Part shown: positions 22,742 through 32,620 of the stretch, piece after piece
How positions within the stretch are numbered: the stretch's first letter is position 1
How the letters are laid out: each line of letters opens with the position of its first letter
DNA from: Aliarcobacter cibarius
GTDB lineage: Bacteria; Campylobacterota; Campylobacteria; Campylobacterales; Arcobacteraceae
DNA length: 64,000 nucleotides
Assembly: GCF_013372265.1 (NCBI RefSeq)
Contig: NZ_CP054051.1
Span: 756,263-820,262 of the forward strand
Direction: 5' to 3'
Notes under the pieces: generated by a model
The model's database searches: none
What the model was told of the DNA's origin: nothing
The model's input: the letters and a program-made list of their open reading frames with translations, nothing else
Program-made: the position numbers and the translations under genes

Positions 22742-23476
22742 ATGATAAAAAAAATTGATCTTAATAGTGAAGAATTTCAAATTGAATTAGAACTTACAAA
22801 GCATTTTACTTTAAAAGTTTTAGAAGAACATAATCTTGTATTCAATCCAGATAATGAGGTTAATGAATCAATTCAAATGGGACTTGCTAGAAATAAACTT
22901 ATATACGGAAAAAGATATTGTCCATGTTTTATGGTTATTGAAGAGACAGAAAGTGAAAAAAATAGATTATGTCCTTGTGAACCAGCTTTAAATATTGAAA
23001 TACCACAAAATGGTACTTGCCATTGTGGTATTTATTGTACAAAAGTAAAAGCCCAAGAGATTCTTTTAAATATTGATACAAAAGATGCAATAGCAACACA
23101 TAGTAGAGGTTTAACAAAAGATGAATGTAAAGAACTCTTAAATAAAGATGAGATCAATTCTATAGAATTAGAAGCTTTACTTGAAGCTAGAGAAATTGGT
23201 TATGTAAATTTCAATCTTGTTGATACAAGAGAATGGATGGAATGGGTTCAAGCTAGAATTAAAGGAGTTGATTATCTAGTGCCTACAACTAGTTTTTATA
23301 GTTCTATTGAGCCTTTAAATAATCAAAAAGAATTACCAACTATTGTTTATTGTCATAGTGGAAGTAGAAGTGCATATTGTCAAAGAATAATGCTTAGTAT
23401 GGGTTTTAAAAAAGTTATAAATCTTGATTATGGAATTATGAGTTTCAGGGGTGAAATGATCAGTGGGAAAGATTGA
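22742..23476 (+). CDS. Ferredoxin-thioredoxin-reductase-like domain fused to a rhodanese domain
   Basis: The 244-residue protein joins two redox/sulfur domains. Residues about 10-110 show the catalytic-subunit pattern of ferredoxin:thioredoxin reductase, CPC (60-62), CPC (77-79) and CHC (93-95), which in that family binds a 4Fe-4S cluster next to a redox-active disulfide. An extra Cys lies at 99. Residues about 120-240 form a rhodanese domain with DTREWMEW and the active loop CHSGSRS (Cys204). No FTR variable subunit or ferredoxin gene is adjacent. A role in persulfide transfer or disulfide reduction fed by ferredoxin is inference. There is a weak ribosome-binding site before the ATG. Confidence 0.8.
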   Translation: MIKKIDLNSEEFQIELELTKHFTLKVLEEHNLVFNPDNEVNESIQMGLARNKLIYGKRYCPCFMVIEETESEKNRLCPCEPALNIEIPQNGTCHCGIYCTKVKAQEILLNIDTKDAIATHSRGLTKDECKELLNKDEINSIELEALLEAREIGYVNFNLVDTREWMEWVQARIKGVDYLVPTTSFYSSIEPLNNQKELPTIVYCHSGSRSAYCQRIMLSMGFKKVINLDYGIMSFRGEMISGKD

Positions 23477-23583
23477 TTCTTTTTTTATTTTATGATTATA
23501 ATAATTTGAATTAGAGTGAAACATTAATAATAGTTTTGATAGAATGATTCCTTTTATAGCTTATATATCAAAGGTTTAATTAT

Positions 23584-24375
23584 ATGATTATAATTCCTCA
23601 AACAAAAGGTGGTGTTGGAAAATCTACTGTTGCTATGCAGGTTATTGCACCATATTTGTATAAAAAACATGGCAAAAAAATTACTTATATAGAAATCGAT
23701 GATGAGAACAACGATTCAAGATCTTTTACAAGAACAGAGATTGTTGATAAACGAATGTTAGGAACAAATAAAATAACAGATCTTGATGAGCTTATCTTAA
23801 TGGATGATAATCATGAAGTCATAGTAGATGTTGGTGGAAATAAAACATCATCATTGGTTCTTGATGAAATAAAAAAAGTTGGTAGTTTTGGAAATGTCAA
23901 ATGGATTATTCCTTTAGGTGATGGTGAACTTGATGGAAAAAATGCTATCGCAACTATGAAAAAAATTAGAAAAATTGAAAAAAATCCAGAAGATAATATG
24001 ATTTTTGCTTTGACGCGATCTATTTCAATGGATGAAGATTATTATAATGAACAGTTTATAAACTTTTTTGGACACAAATATCTTGATTCTAATTCAGTTA
24101 TTTGTGATTTTTTAAAAAGTCCAAAGTATTTTCCTGTAAAAAATGACAAAATAATTACAATGAGTAGATATTTGGGAAGTACAGTATGGGAAATGGCATA
24201 TAATAATACTGATTTTGCAAAAAAAGCTATTGAAGCTAAAGAGCTAGGTGATATTGAAGCTGCAAGAAAGTATCTTTTCTTTAGAAGAATTCAAACAGAA
24301 GCAAAAGATTATGTTTTAAATACTTTAAATAGAATCTTTTGTGATTTAGATAGATGGATTGATATAAAAAAATGA
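23584..24375 (+). CDS. Orphan ParA/MinD-like P-loop ATPase
   Basis: The 263-residue cytosolic protein begins with a deviant Walker A motif KGGVGKST (residues 8-15), the hallmark of ParA/MinD/Soj ATPases. It continues with YIEIDDENNDS (Walker A'-like) and VIVDVGGNKTS (Walker B). No parB, parS cluster or replication gene is nearby, so it is unlikely to be a plasmid or chromosome partition ATPase. The next gene overlaps it by 4 bp (ATGA) and encodes a small coiled-coil membrane protein, a likely partner. Cargo positioning at the membrane is inference. Confidence 0.8.
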   Translation: MIIIPQTKGGVGKSTVAMQVIAPYLYKKHGKKITYIEIDDENNDSRSFTRTEIVDKRMLGTNKITDLDELILMDDNHEVIVDVGGNKTSSLVLDEIKKVGSFGNVKWIIPLGDGELDGKNAIATMKKIRKIEKNPEDNMIFALTRSISMDEDYYNEQFINFFGHKYLDSNSVICDFLKSPKYFPVKNDKIITMSRYLGSTVWEMAYNNTDFAKKAIEAKELGDIEAARKYLFFRRIQTEAKDYVLNTLNRIFCDLDRWIDIKK

Positions 24376-24620
24376 GTGATATGAGCTTTAAACAAGCTAA
24401 AGAGCTTGTTGAAAGAATGGAATTTTCTGAAATTGCTATAAATAAAGCTTTAGTTAATTTAGAAAGTGCTTCAAGTAATTTTGAAAAAACTTTAGCAGAA
24501 CAAGAAAAAATATTAAATAAATTACCTTATTCTGATAAAAAACTTTCAATTATGAATATAGCAGTAGCTTTAAATATTGGATTAATTATTGGAATTTTAG
24601 TAGGTAAGTATCTTTTATAA
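24372..24620 (+). CDS. Small tail-anchored coiled-coil protein, likely partner of the ParA-like ATPase
   Basis: The 82-residue protein has a charged helical region (about residues 3-55, heptad-like with FEKTLAEQEKILNK) and one C-terminal membrane helix (about 60-80, MNIAVALNIGLIIGILVG) ending in KYLL. There is no signal peptide, so it should be tail-anchored with the helix in the cytoplasm. I do not recognise the family. Its 4-bp overlap with the ParA-like gene suggests stoichiometric co-translation and direct interaction, for instance as a membrane anchor or ATPase regulator. Confidence 0.7.
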   Translation: MSDMSFKQAKELVERMEFSEIAINKALVNLESASSNFEKTLAEQEKILNKLPYSDKKLSIMNIAVALNIGLIIGILVGKYLL

Positions 24621-24638
24621 AAAATATTAAATGGAAAA

Positions 24639-25355
24639 ATGTATATGGAAAAACAAGAAAAAATAGTATCAATGTTTAATAATATTGCTCCAACTTATGA
24701 TAAAGCAAATAGAGTTTTATCAATGGGAATAGATAAAAGTTGGAGAGATAAAGCTTGTAGTAAAACTTTTGAATTATATGGTAAAAAAGAAATTCAAAAA
24801 ATCGTAGATGTAGCTTGTGGAACAGGTGATATGATTATATTTTGGAAACAAAATGCTAAAAATAAAGGTATTGAGTTAAAAAGTATTGTAGGAATTGATC
24901 CTAGCGTTGGTATGATGGAAGTTGGTAAAAGGAAACTTCCAGAGGTTGATTTTATTGAGGCTTTTGCTACATCTATGCCTTTAGAAAACGAAAGTGCAGA
25001 TATAGTTTCAATATCTTATGGAATAAGAAATGTTGTTCAAAGACAAGAGGCTTTTGTTGAATTTGCTAGAGTTTTAAAACAAGGTGGATTAGTAGTAATT
25101 AGTGAGTTTACAAAAAATAAAAAAGAGACACCAATTGATTATTTAACATCGTTTTATATGGATAAAATTTTACCTGTAGTTGGTGGAATTATTTCAAGTA
25201 ATAAAGAGGCTTATAGATATCTGCCTGATTCAATTGACGAGTTTTTAACAACAGAAAACTTATGTAAAGAGTTAAAAAATGCTGGACTTGAACCAGTATA
25301 TGTAAAATCATTTTCTATGAAAATATCAACACTTATAATTGCAAAAAAAGTTTAA
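24639..25355 (+). CDS. menG: Demethylmenaquinone / ubiquinone C-methyltransferase
   Basis: MenG/UbiE methylates demethylmenaquinone with S-adenosylmethionine to give menaquinone, the respiratory quinone of this phylum. The 238-residue protein has the FNNIAPTYDKANRVLSMGIDKSWR opening region, the SAM-binding DVACGTGDM, SYGIRNV and the late SFYMDKILPVVGGIIS segment. The start is at 24639 or the ATG two codons later (24645); neither has a strong ribosome-binding site. Its stop overlaps the xseA start by one base. Confidence 0.93.
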   Translation: MYMEKQEKIVSMFNNIAPTYDKANRVLSMGIDKSWRDKACSKTFELYGKKEIQKIVDVACGTGDMIIFWKQNAKNKGIELKSIVGIDPSVGMMEVGKRKLPEVDFIEAFATSMPLENESADIVSISYGIRNVVQRQEAFVEFARVLKQGGLVVISEFTKNKKETPIDYLTSFYMDKILPVVGGIISSNKEAYRYLPDSIDEFLTTENLCKELKNAGLEPVYVKSFSMKISTLIIAKKV

Positions 25356-26542
25356 TGAATCCAATTAGTGTAACTACTTTAAATACTCAAATTAAATCTC
25401 TCTTAGAAACTACTTTTATGCAAGTTTTAGTTTCTGGAGAGATTTCTAATCTCACAAATCATAGTTCTGGACATATATATTTTTCTATAAAAGATGAAAA
25501 TTCAACAATATCTTGTGTTATGTTTAAAGGAAATACAAAATATTTAAAATTCCAATTAGAAAATGGTCAAAAAGTTCAAGTTACTGGAAATATAACAGTT
25601 TATGTTCCAAGAGGAAATTATCAGCTACTTTGTACAAAAATTGAACCAGATGGAATAGGTAGCTTAGCTTTAGCTTTTGAACAATTAAAAACTAAGCTTC
25701 AAGCAAAAGGTTATTTTGAGCAAAGTATAAAAAAATCTTTTCCTAAATATCCTAAAAAAATAGCAATAGTTACATCTGCTACTGGAGCAGCTATTGAAGA
25801 TATGAAAAAAGTTGCAACTAATAGATGGAATTTAGTTGAATTAATTTTAATTCCTACTTTAGTTCAAGGTGAAGGTAGTGTTGAAGATATAGTAAAAAGT
25901 ATCAAATTTGCTGATAGATTAAATTGTGATATTATGATAGTTGGTCGAGGTGGAGGAAGTATTGAAGATTTGTGGTCTTTTAATAGTGAACTTGTTGCAG
26001 ATGCTATTTATGAAGCAAAAACACCAATAATATCAGCAGTTGGTCATGAAATAGATTATTTAATAAGTGATTTTGTAGCAGATGCTCGTGCAGCGACACC
26101 ATCAAATGCTATGGAGATGGCTTTACCTGATAAAACAGAACATCTTTTATATGTTGATTCATTTATAAATGAATTTGAGAATAGATTAAAAAATATATTT
26201 CAAACAAAAGAGAATGATTTAAATTCTATGAAAAAATTATTTATGCAAAATTCTATTGAAGCAAAATTTAATTTTATTGATGCTCAAATAAAACTTTTAA
26301 AAGATGGTTTTAATAGAACTTTTTATCAAAAAATTGACTTATTTCAAAGTAGTATTAATAATTTAAAACAGAACTACATTCTAAATAATCCAGAAAATAA
26401 AGATAAAACAGGATTTGTTCAAATTTCTAAAGAAAATAAAATAATTTCATTAGAAAGTTTAGAAGTAGATGATATTTTAGAGATTCAATCAGCTAAAACT
26501 ATTGCTAGCTGTAAAATAATAAGTTTAAAAAAACAAAAATAG
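25355..26542 (+). CDS. xseA: Exodeoxyribonuclease VII large subunit
   Basis: XseA is the catalytic subunit of exonuclease VII, which degrades single-stranded DNA in both directions. The 395-residue protein has an N-terminal OB-fold (GEISNLTNHSSGHIYFSIKD), the catalytic domain with TSATGAAIEDM, IVGRGGGSIEDLWSFN and SAVGHEIDYLISDFVADARAATPS, then a coiled-coil C-terminal region. The small subunit xseB is not in the window. The start ATG overlaps the menG stop (TAATG). Confidence 0.95.
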   Translation: MNPISVTTLNTQIKSLLETTFMQVLVSGEISNLTNHSSGHIYFSIKDENSTISCVMFKGNTKYLKFQLENGQKVQVTGNITVYVPRGNYQLLCTKIEPDGIGSLALAFEQLKTKLQAKGYFEQSIKKSFPKYPKKIAIVTSATGAAIEDMKKVATNRWNLVELILIPTLVQGEGSVEDIVKSIKFADRLNCDIMIVGRGGGSIEDLWSFNSELVADAIYEAKTPIISAVGHEIDYLISDFVADARAATPSNAMEMALPDKTEHLLYVDSFINEFENRLKNIFQTKENDLNSMKKLFMQNSIEAKFNFIDAQIKLLKDGFNRTFYQKIDLFQSSINNLKQNYILNNPENKDKTGFVQISKENKIISLESLEVDDILEIQSAKTIASCKIISLKKQK

Positions 26543-26599
26543 AGTTTAAGTTTACAATGGATAAAATAGTCCAAAATAAAGTTGCATAAAAGGAATTTC

Positions 26600-27079
26600 A
26601 TGGAAAATAAAGATACTAAAGTTGCAAATTCATCAAATATAACTGAATTTATGACATTTGAACTTGGAGCAATGAAGTATGCAATAGAACTTCCAAAAAT
26701 CAAAGAGATATTAACTTACCCTGATAATATTACAACCTTACCAAACACGGAAGATTGGGTAAAAGGGTTGATAAATTCAAGAGGAGAAGTTGTTCCTATT
26801 TTAGATATAAGAATAAAATTTCATACAGGTGAGATAGTTTATAACGAAAGTACAACAATTATCACTGTTATAACAGAAGATAAAAGAATGATAGGAATTG
26901 TTGTAGATAAAGTTGATGATGTTCAAAAACTTGACACGAGTCTTTTAGCTACAGTTTCAGAAATGGGTTCAGGTATTCCTGCAAAATATCTAAAAGGGTT
27001 TATTAGATTAGATAATAATCAAATGTTAGTAATTATGGATATAGAAAAAGTTGTTGCAAAAAGTGAGCTTGAAGATTAA
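26600..27079 (+). CDS. cheW: Chemotaxis coupling protein CheW
   Basis: CheW links methyl-accepting receptors to the CheA kinase at the inner-membrane chemotaxis array. The roughly 159-residue protein has the beta-barrel CheW fold: FMTFELGAMKYAIELPKIKEIL, VKGLINSRGEVVPILDIRIKF and IGIVVDKVDDV. The start is set at the ATG at 26600, which has AAAGGA six bases upstream; the in-frame TTG at 26582 has none. cheA is not in the window. The next gene, a REC-PAS protein, starts 8 bp later. Confidence 0.93.
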   Translation: MENKDTKVANSSNITEFMTFELGAMKYAIELPKIKEILTYPDNITTLPNTEDWVKGLINSRGEVVPILDIRIKFHTGEIVYNESTTIITVITEDKRMIGIVVDKVDDVQKLDTSLLATVSEMGSGIPAKYLKGFIRLDNNQMLVIMDIEKVVAKSELED

Positions 27080-27087
27080 GACTTACT

Positions 27088-28281
27088 ATGAATTTAAATA
27101 GGGAACTTCTTAAAAAATATACTATTTTATATATAGAAGATGATGATGTAATAAGAACAGAATTGTCTTCTCTTTTAGAAAATTTTTTTCATTCTGTTAT
27201 AGTCGCTTCAAATGGTAAAGAAGGGCTTAGAACTTATCTTACAAATCAAAATAATATAGATATTATTGTTAGCGATATTAATATGCCAGAGTTAAATGGT
27301 ATTGATATGGTTAAAAAAATAAGAGATATAAAAGATGATGTTCCTATTATTTTTGCAACAGCTCACTCTGATAGTGATTTTTTAATTGAAGCTATTAAAC
27401 TAAGAGTAAAAGAATATGTTGTTAAGCCGCTTGATATAAGAAAACTTTTGATTTATATTGAGGATATAGCAAAAAGTTTAGAACTTGAAAAACTTTTGAA
27501 ACAACAAAAAGATGAGTTAATAAAATTTAGAAATATACTAGATTCAAATAATTTACTTTTAAAACTTGATAAAGAGTTTAGAATAACTTACGCAAATAAA
27601 TTATTTTGTAAAGCTACAGGATATAAAAAAGAAACTTTACTAGGAAAAGAGTTAGTTACTTTTAGACATAACAATAATGCAAAAAAAATCTTTGATGATA
27701 TATATGAAAAACTTTTAAATAAGAATTCTTGGGAAGGAAATCTAAAAATAAAGAGAAAAGATGATACTACTTTAGATACAAAAAGTAATATTTTTCCAGA
27801 TCTAGATGATTTTTTAGAGATGCTGGGAGTTATTTTTGTAGCTTATGATACTACAAAAGAGCAAGAGTTAAAAAGACAGATGCAACTTGCTTTGATTAAA
27901 GAAAAAAGTGAAAATTTACAAAAAACAAAAGAACAAAATTTAGAGCAGGAGACTCTTTTAATAAAAATAAAAGATGAACTTGAAGAGACAAAAAAAGAGT
28001 TAAATATTTTTAAGCTTAACAACAATGACAAAACGAATGAAAAAATATTAAAAAAATTGGAAGAAGAAAATAATTTTTTAAATCAGCAAATAAGATCTCT
28101 TAAATTTGAAATTGAAAAACTAAATGAGACTTTAAATAATAGTGAAACAAATGAAGTCTTAAAAGAAAAGTTAGATTACTGGAAAGAGCGTTCAGCTCAA
28201 GAAAGTCAAAAGCTTGAACTTTTAGAAAAATCAATAATTGCAAATGTAGAACCTGCAATTATTGAAAAGATTTTTAATTAA
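27088..28281 (+). CDS. Response regulator with REC, PAS and coiled-coil regions, no output domain
   Basis: The 397-residue protein has a receiver domain (about 1-125; acidic IEDDD, phospho-acceptor Asp63 in VSDINMPELNG, conserved Lys in VVKPLD), a PAS domain (about 140-255; ITYANKLFCKATGYKKETLLGKE), then a long charged coiled coil (about 260-390). No DNA-binding, GGDEF, EAL or kinase domain is seen, so output is probably protein-protein contact. Next to cheW it may be a chemotaxis-array or signalling scaffold element, but that is inference from context. Confidence 0.8.
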   Translation: MNLNRELLKKYTILYIEDDDVIRTELSSLLENFFHSVIVASNGKEGLRTYLTNQNNIDIIVSDINMPELNGIDMVKKIRDIKDDVPIIFATAHSDSDFLIEAIKLRVKEYVVKPLDIRKLLIYIEDIAKSLELEKLLKQQKDELIKFRNILDSNNLLLKLDKEFRITYANKLFCKATGYKKETLLGKELVTFRHNNNAKKIFDDIYEKLLNKNSWEGNLKIKRKDDTTLDTKSNIFPDLDDFLEMLGVIFVAYDTTKEQELKRQMQLALIKEKSENLQKTKEQNLEQETLLIKIKDELEETKKELNIFKLNNNDKTNEKILKKLEEENNFLNQQIRSLKFEIEKLNETLNNSETNEVLKEKLDYWKERSAQESQKLELLEKSIIANVEPAIIEKIFN

Positions 28282-28313
28282 ATAAGATTTACTCTTCGAT
28301 TGTAATCTTATTT
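28280..28313. terminator. Stop-codon hairpin between convergent genes
   Basis: AAATAAGATT (28280-28289) pairs with AATCTTATTT (28304-28313). The two stop codons lie within or at the edge of the stem, and T/A-rich sequence flanks both sides. It is a likely bidirectional terminator; the gap between the genes is only 7 bp. Confidence 0.5.
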
Positions 28314-28840
28314 ATAATTACATCTTTTATTGGTTTATCTCCACCGTATCTTCCTGTTGTCTCCACGCTCTCTATATCTTTTACTACATTTGTACCCTCA
28401 ATTACGTATCCAAAAATAGTATGAGCTCCATTTAACCAATATGTTGGTACTGTTGTTATAAAAAATTGACTTCCATTTGTATTTTTTCCTCTGTTTGCCA
28501 TTGCTAAAATAAATGGTTTATCAAAAACAGCATTAGCAGAAAATTCATCTTCGAAAGGTTTTCCCCAAATAGATTCTCCACCAGCTCCAGTTCCTGTAGG
28601 ATCTCCACCTTGAATCATAAAATTTTTCATAACTCTATGAAAAATTAAACCATTGTAATAACCATTTTTTGAATGAGTTATAAAATTTTCAACAGCTTTT
28701 GGAGCCATTTTTGGTCTTAGTTCTACTTTAATGATTCCTTTGTTTGTATCAAAAACGGCAATTGGATTTTTTTCTGTATTTTGGCTTGCAAATAAAATAG
28801 TTGCAGCTAAAGAAAAAAATAAAAATAATATTTTTCGCAT
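28289..28840 (-). CDS. Periplasmic cyclophilin-type peptidyl-prolyl isomerase
   Basis: The enzyme catalyses proline cis-trans isomerisation during folding. The 183-residue protein has an N-terminal signal peptide (MRKILFLFFSLAATILFAS, cleavage near residue 20) and a cyclophilin domain with NFITHSKNGYYNGLIFHRVMKNFMIQGGDPTGTG, FILAMANRGKNTNGSQFFIT and NGAHTIFGYV. The Arg in FHRV and the Phe in QFFIT are the expected active-site residues. The signal peptide places it in the periplasm (PpiA-like). Confidence 0.92.
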   Translation of the reverse strand: MRKILFLFFSLAATILFASQNTEKNPIAVFDTNKGIIKVELRPKMAPKAVENFITHSKNGYYNGLIFHRVMKNFMIQGGDPTGTGAGGESIWGKPFEDEFSANAVFDKPFILAMANRGKNTNGSQFFITTVPTYWLNGAHTIFGYVIEGTNVVKDIESVETTGRYGGDKPIKDVIINKITIEE

Positions 28841-28881
28841 AATCTCTACCTTTAATTTAGTTTTATAATAAATTAGTATAG

Positions 28882-28887
28882 TATAAT
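28882..28887 (+). promoter_or_regulatory. Candidate -10 element for panD-ybaB-ispA
   Basis: TATAAT, 32 bp before the panD start in the divergent gap with the cyclophilin gene. AAAGGA at about 28906-28911 is the ribosome-binding site. Confidence 0.5.
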
Positions 28888-28918
28888 AGCTTTGAAAAAA
28901 TAATAAAGGATTTTCTAA

Positions 28919-29302
28919 ATGACTTTTGAAATGTTATACAGCAAAATTCACAGAGCCACTGTAAGTGACGCGAATTTGAACTATGTTGGATCAATAACTA
29001 TTGATGAAGAGTTAATGAAAGCATCAAATTTACGAGTTGGTCAAAAAGTTGATATTGTAAATATAAATAATGGTGAAAGATTTCAAACTTACGTAATAAA
29101 AGGTGAGTTCGGAAAAAGAGATATGTGTTTAAATGGAGCCGCAGCTAGAAAAGTAGCTATTGGTGACAAAATTATAGTAATTGCTTATGCAACTTATAGT
29201 GAAGAAGAATTAAAAAATTATAAGCCAACAGTTGTATTAGTTGATGAAAAAAATAATGTAGAGCTTATTACAAATGAGCTTGTAGGGAGTGATTATGTTT
29301 GA
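28919..29302 (+). CDS. panD: Aspartate 1-decarboxylase (pyruvoyl enzyme) precursor
   Basis: PanD decarboxylates aspartate to beta-alanine for pantothenate and coenzyme A synthesis. The 127-residue proenzyme has the self-cleavage site Gly24-Ser25 in NYVGSITID, where Ser becomes the pyruvoyl group. Other family features are [22 protein letters not shown] and [17 protein letters not shown]. The other pantothenate gene in the window, panB, is 20 kb away. The gene overlaps ybaB by 8 bp. Confidence 0.96.
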   Translation: MTFEMLYSKIHRATVSDANLNYVGSITIDEELMKASNLRVGQKVDIVNINNGERFQTYVIKGEFGKRDMCLNGAAARKVAIGDKIIVIAYATYSEEELKNYKPTVVLVDEKNNVELITNELVGSDYV

Positions 29303-29615
29303 TGGGATCGATTTAAAAAATTTAAATCTTGGTGATATGATAAATAAATTCCAAGATATGGCAAAAGAACAAGAGGAGAAAAATGCTTCAACACTCTTTA
29401 CAGCAAAAGCTGGTGGAGGAATGGTTGAAATCTCAATTAATGGTAATTCGGAAGTAGTTGATTTAAAAATAGAGGATTCTCTTTTAGAAGATAAAGATTC
29501 TTTACAAATTTTATTAATCTCTTGCATGAATGATATTATAAAGCAAAGTGAAGAAAATAAAAAAAGAATGGCTATGAGTCTTATGGGAAATTTAGGAAAT
29601 TTTGGTCAAAAATAG
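29295..29615 (+). CDS. YbaB/EbfC-family nucleoid-associated protein
   Basis: The roughly 106-residue protein resembles the YbaB/EbfC family, small dimeric DNA-binding proteins: an N-terminal helix with [11 protein letters not shown], then [29 protein letters not shown], then a C-terminal helix. The start is taken as the ATG at 29295 with AGGGAG upstream rather than the GTG at 29289. The stop is immediately followed by the ispA ATG. Confidence 0.85.
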   Translation: MFDGIDLKNLNLGDMINKFQDMAKEQEEKNASTLFTAKAGGGMVEISINGNSEVVDLKIEDSLLEDKDSLQILLISCMNDIIKQSEENKKRMAMSLMGNLGNFGQK

Positions 29616-30488
29616 ATGAATACACTTCTTAATAAATTTGAAGATTATTTGTTAAATAATCTTCCAAAAATAGAATCATTTCACCCACATTTTGAAAATG
29701 CATTACAAGATATGTTGAAAGCTGGAGGGAAAAGATTTCGTCCGATGCTACTTTTAAGTGTTGTTCAATCAAAAAAACCTTTACTTTTAGATAATAGTAT
29801 GAAAGTTGCTCTTGCTGTTGAGTTTTTACATACATACTCTTTAATTCATGATGATTTACCTGCGATGGATAATGCATCTTTAAGAAGAGGATTTCCAACA
29901 CTTCATACAAAGTATGATGAAGTTACAGCTATTTTAGTAGGTGATGCACTAAATAGTGAAAGTTTTAATTTGATAGCAAATTCACCTTTACACAATGATG
30001 TAAAAATTGAATTAATTAAACTTCTATCTTCAAATGGTGGAATTGATGGAATGATAATTGGACAAGCAATAGATTGTCACTTTGAAAAACAAAAAATAAA
30101 TCTTGAAAAATTAGAATTCTTGCATACAAATAAAACTGCAAAATTAATTGCTACTAGTCTTAAAATGGGAGCTTTAATAGCAAATTATAAAGAAAATATT
30201 CAAGAAGAGTTATATAAATTTGGACTTGACTTAGGACTTTTATTCCAAATACAAGATGATATTATTGATGAACTTGAAAGTAGTGAAACTGCTGGTAAAA
30301 CAACGCAAAATGATGGTTTTAAAAACTCTTTTGTAAATTTATTGGGACTTTCAGAATCTATAAAAAGTGCAGATAATTTGGCTGAAAAATGTTTGGAAAG
30401 TTTAAATAATTTTGATACTAATCTTAAAAATTCACTCGAAGAACTCTTAATTAATTACATAAATAGACATAAAAAATACAAATCTTAG
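29616..30488 (+). CDS. ispA: Short-chain polyprenyl (farnesyl) diphosphate synthase
   Basis: The enzyme condenses isopentenyl diphosphate with allylic diphosphates to farnesyl or geranylgeranyl diphosphate, precursors of menaquinone and undecaprenol. The 290-residue all-helical protein has the first Asp-rich motif HDDLPAMDN, GGKRFRPML near the N terminus, and the second Asp motif FQIQDDIIDE. The AMDN spacing is of the type II bacterial FPP synthase kind. It begins directly after the ybaB stop. Confidence 0.93.
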   Translation: MNTLLNKFEDYLLNNLPKIESFHPHFENALQDMLKAGGKRFRPMLLLSVVQSKKPLLLDNSMKVALAVEFLHTYSLIHDDLPAMDNASLRRGFPTLHTKYDEVTAILVGDALNSESFNLIANSPLHNDVKIELIKLLSSNGGIDGMIIGQAIDCHFEKQKINLEKLEFLHTNKTAKLIATSLKMGALIANYKENIQEELYKFGLDLGLLFQIQDDIIDELESSETAGKTTQNDGFKNSFVNLLGLSESIKSADNLAEKCLESLNNFDTNLKNSLEELLINYINRHKKYKS

Positions 30489-30508
30489 TTAATTTGACTA
30501 AAGGTTTA

Positions 30509-30537
30509 TTGACAAAAAAGAAAAAATTTATTAGAAT
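30509..30537 (+). promoter_or_regulatory. groESL promoter
   Basis: TTGACA at 30509-30514 and TAGAAT at 30532-30537 with a 17-bp spacer. The -10 lies inside the left arm of the CIRCE operator, so HrcA binding would block RNA polymerase. Confidence 0.82.
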
Positions 30538-30571
30538 TTAGCACTTGGAATTTACAAGTGCTAAATTCTAA
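30531..30571 (+). promoter_or_regulatory. CIRCE operator (HrcA-binding site) upstream of groES
   Basis: TTAGCACTT-N9-AAGTGCTAA is one symmetric base pair away from the classic CIRCE (TTAGCACTC-N9-GAGTGCTAA). The inverted repeat extends outward to perfect 16-bp arms (30531-30546 and 30556-30571). HrcA repression of groESL through CIRCE is established in related bacteria; hrcA is not in this window. Confidence 0.93.
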
Positions 30572-30609
30572 GCTATAAAAGAAAATTAAATACAATAAAA
30601 GGAATAAAT

Positions 30610-30867
30610 ATGAATTTCAAACCACTAGGTGAAAGAGTTCTTGTTGAAAGAACAGAAGTTGAGAACAAAACAGCAAGTGGAATTTATATTCCAGATAATG
30701 CAAAAGAAAAACCTCAAACTGCAAAAGTTGTAGCTGTTGGAAGCAAAATTGAAGACGTAAATCTTGGAGATATAGTTGTTTTTGAACAATATAGAGGTAC
30801 TGAAATTAAACTTGATGGTAAAGATTATCTTGTTTTAAATATTGAGAATGTAATTGGAGTTATGTAA
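30610..30867 (+). CDS. groES: Co-chaperonin GroES
   Basis: GroES caps the GroEL folding chamber. The 85-residue protein has the [10 protein letters not shown] opening, a mobile loop around [14 protein letters not shown], and the closing [15 protein letters not shown] ribosome-binding site (AAAGGAA) lies before the ATG. groEL follows after 73 bp. Confidence 0.97.
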   Translation: MNFKPLGERVLVERTEVENKTASGIYIPDNAKEKPQTAKVVAVGSKIEDVNLGDIVVFEQYRGTEIKLDGKDYLVLNIENVIGVM

Positions 30868-30919
30868 TTAAAAGTTTGCGTAAGTAAATTTTTTTACAAA
30901 TGTAATAAATTTAAATTAA

Positions 30920-32569
<1,650 letters not shown>

Positions 32570-32588
32570 TCATTACCACTTTTCTCTA

Positions 32589-32620
32589 AAACTCCCATTT
32601 CTTGGGAGTTTACTACTTTT
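32589..32620 (+). terminator. groEL terminator
   Basis: A 9-bp stem AAACTCCCA/TGGGAGTTT (32589-32597, 32603-32611), 20 bp after the groEL stop, with a T-rich but interrupted tail. From there to 32830 there is no gene. An imperfect inverted repeat (32761-32778 with 32796-32815, TGATTAAT...ATTAATCA) lies just before the next gene. Confidence 0.65.

Noticed and set aside
23584-24375. Chromosomal partition locus (parA with parB or origin)
   Set aside because: No parB, parS-like repeats, dnaA or gidAB genes are nearby.
26582-26600. TTG start for cheW at 26582
   Set aside because: AAAGGA lies just before the ATG at 26600, inside the would-be extension.
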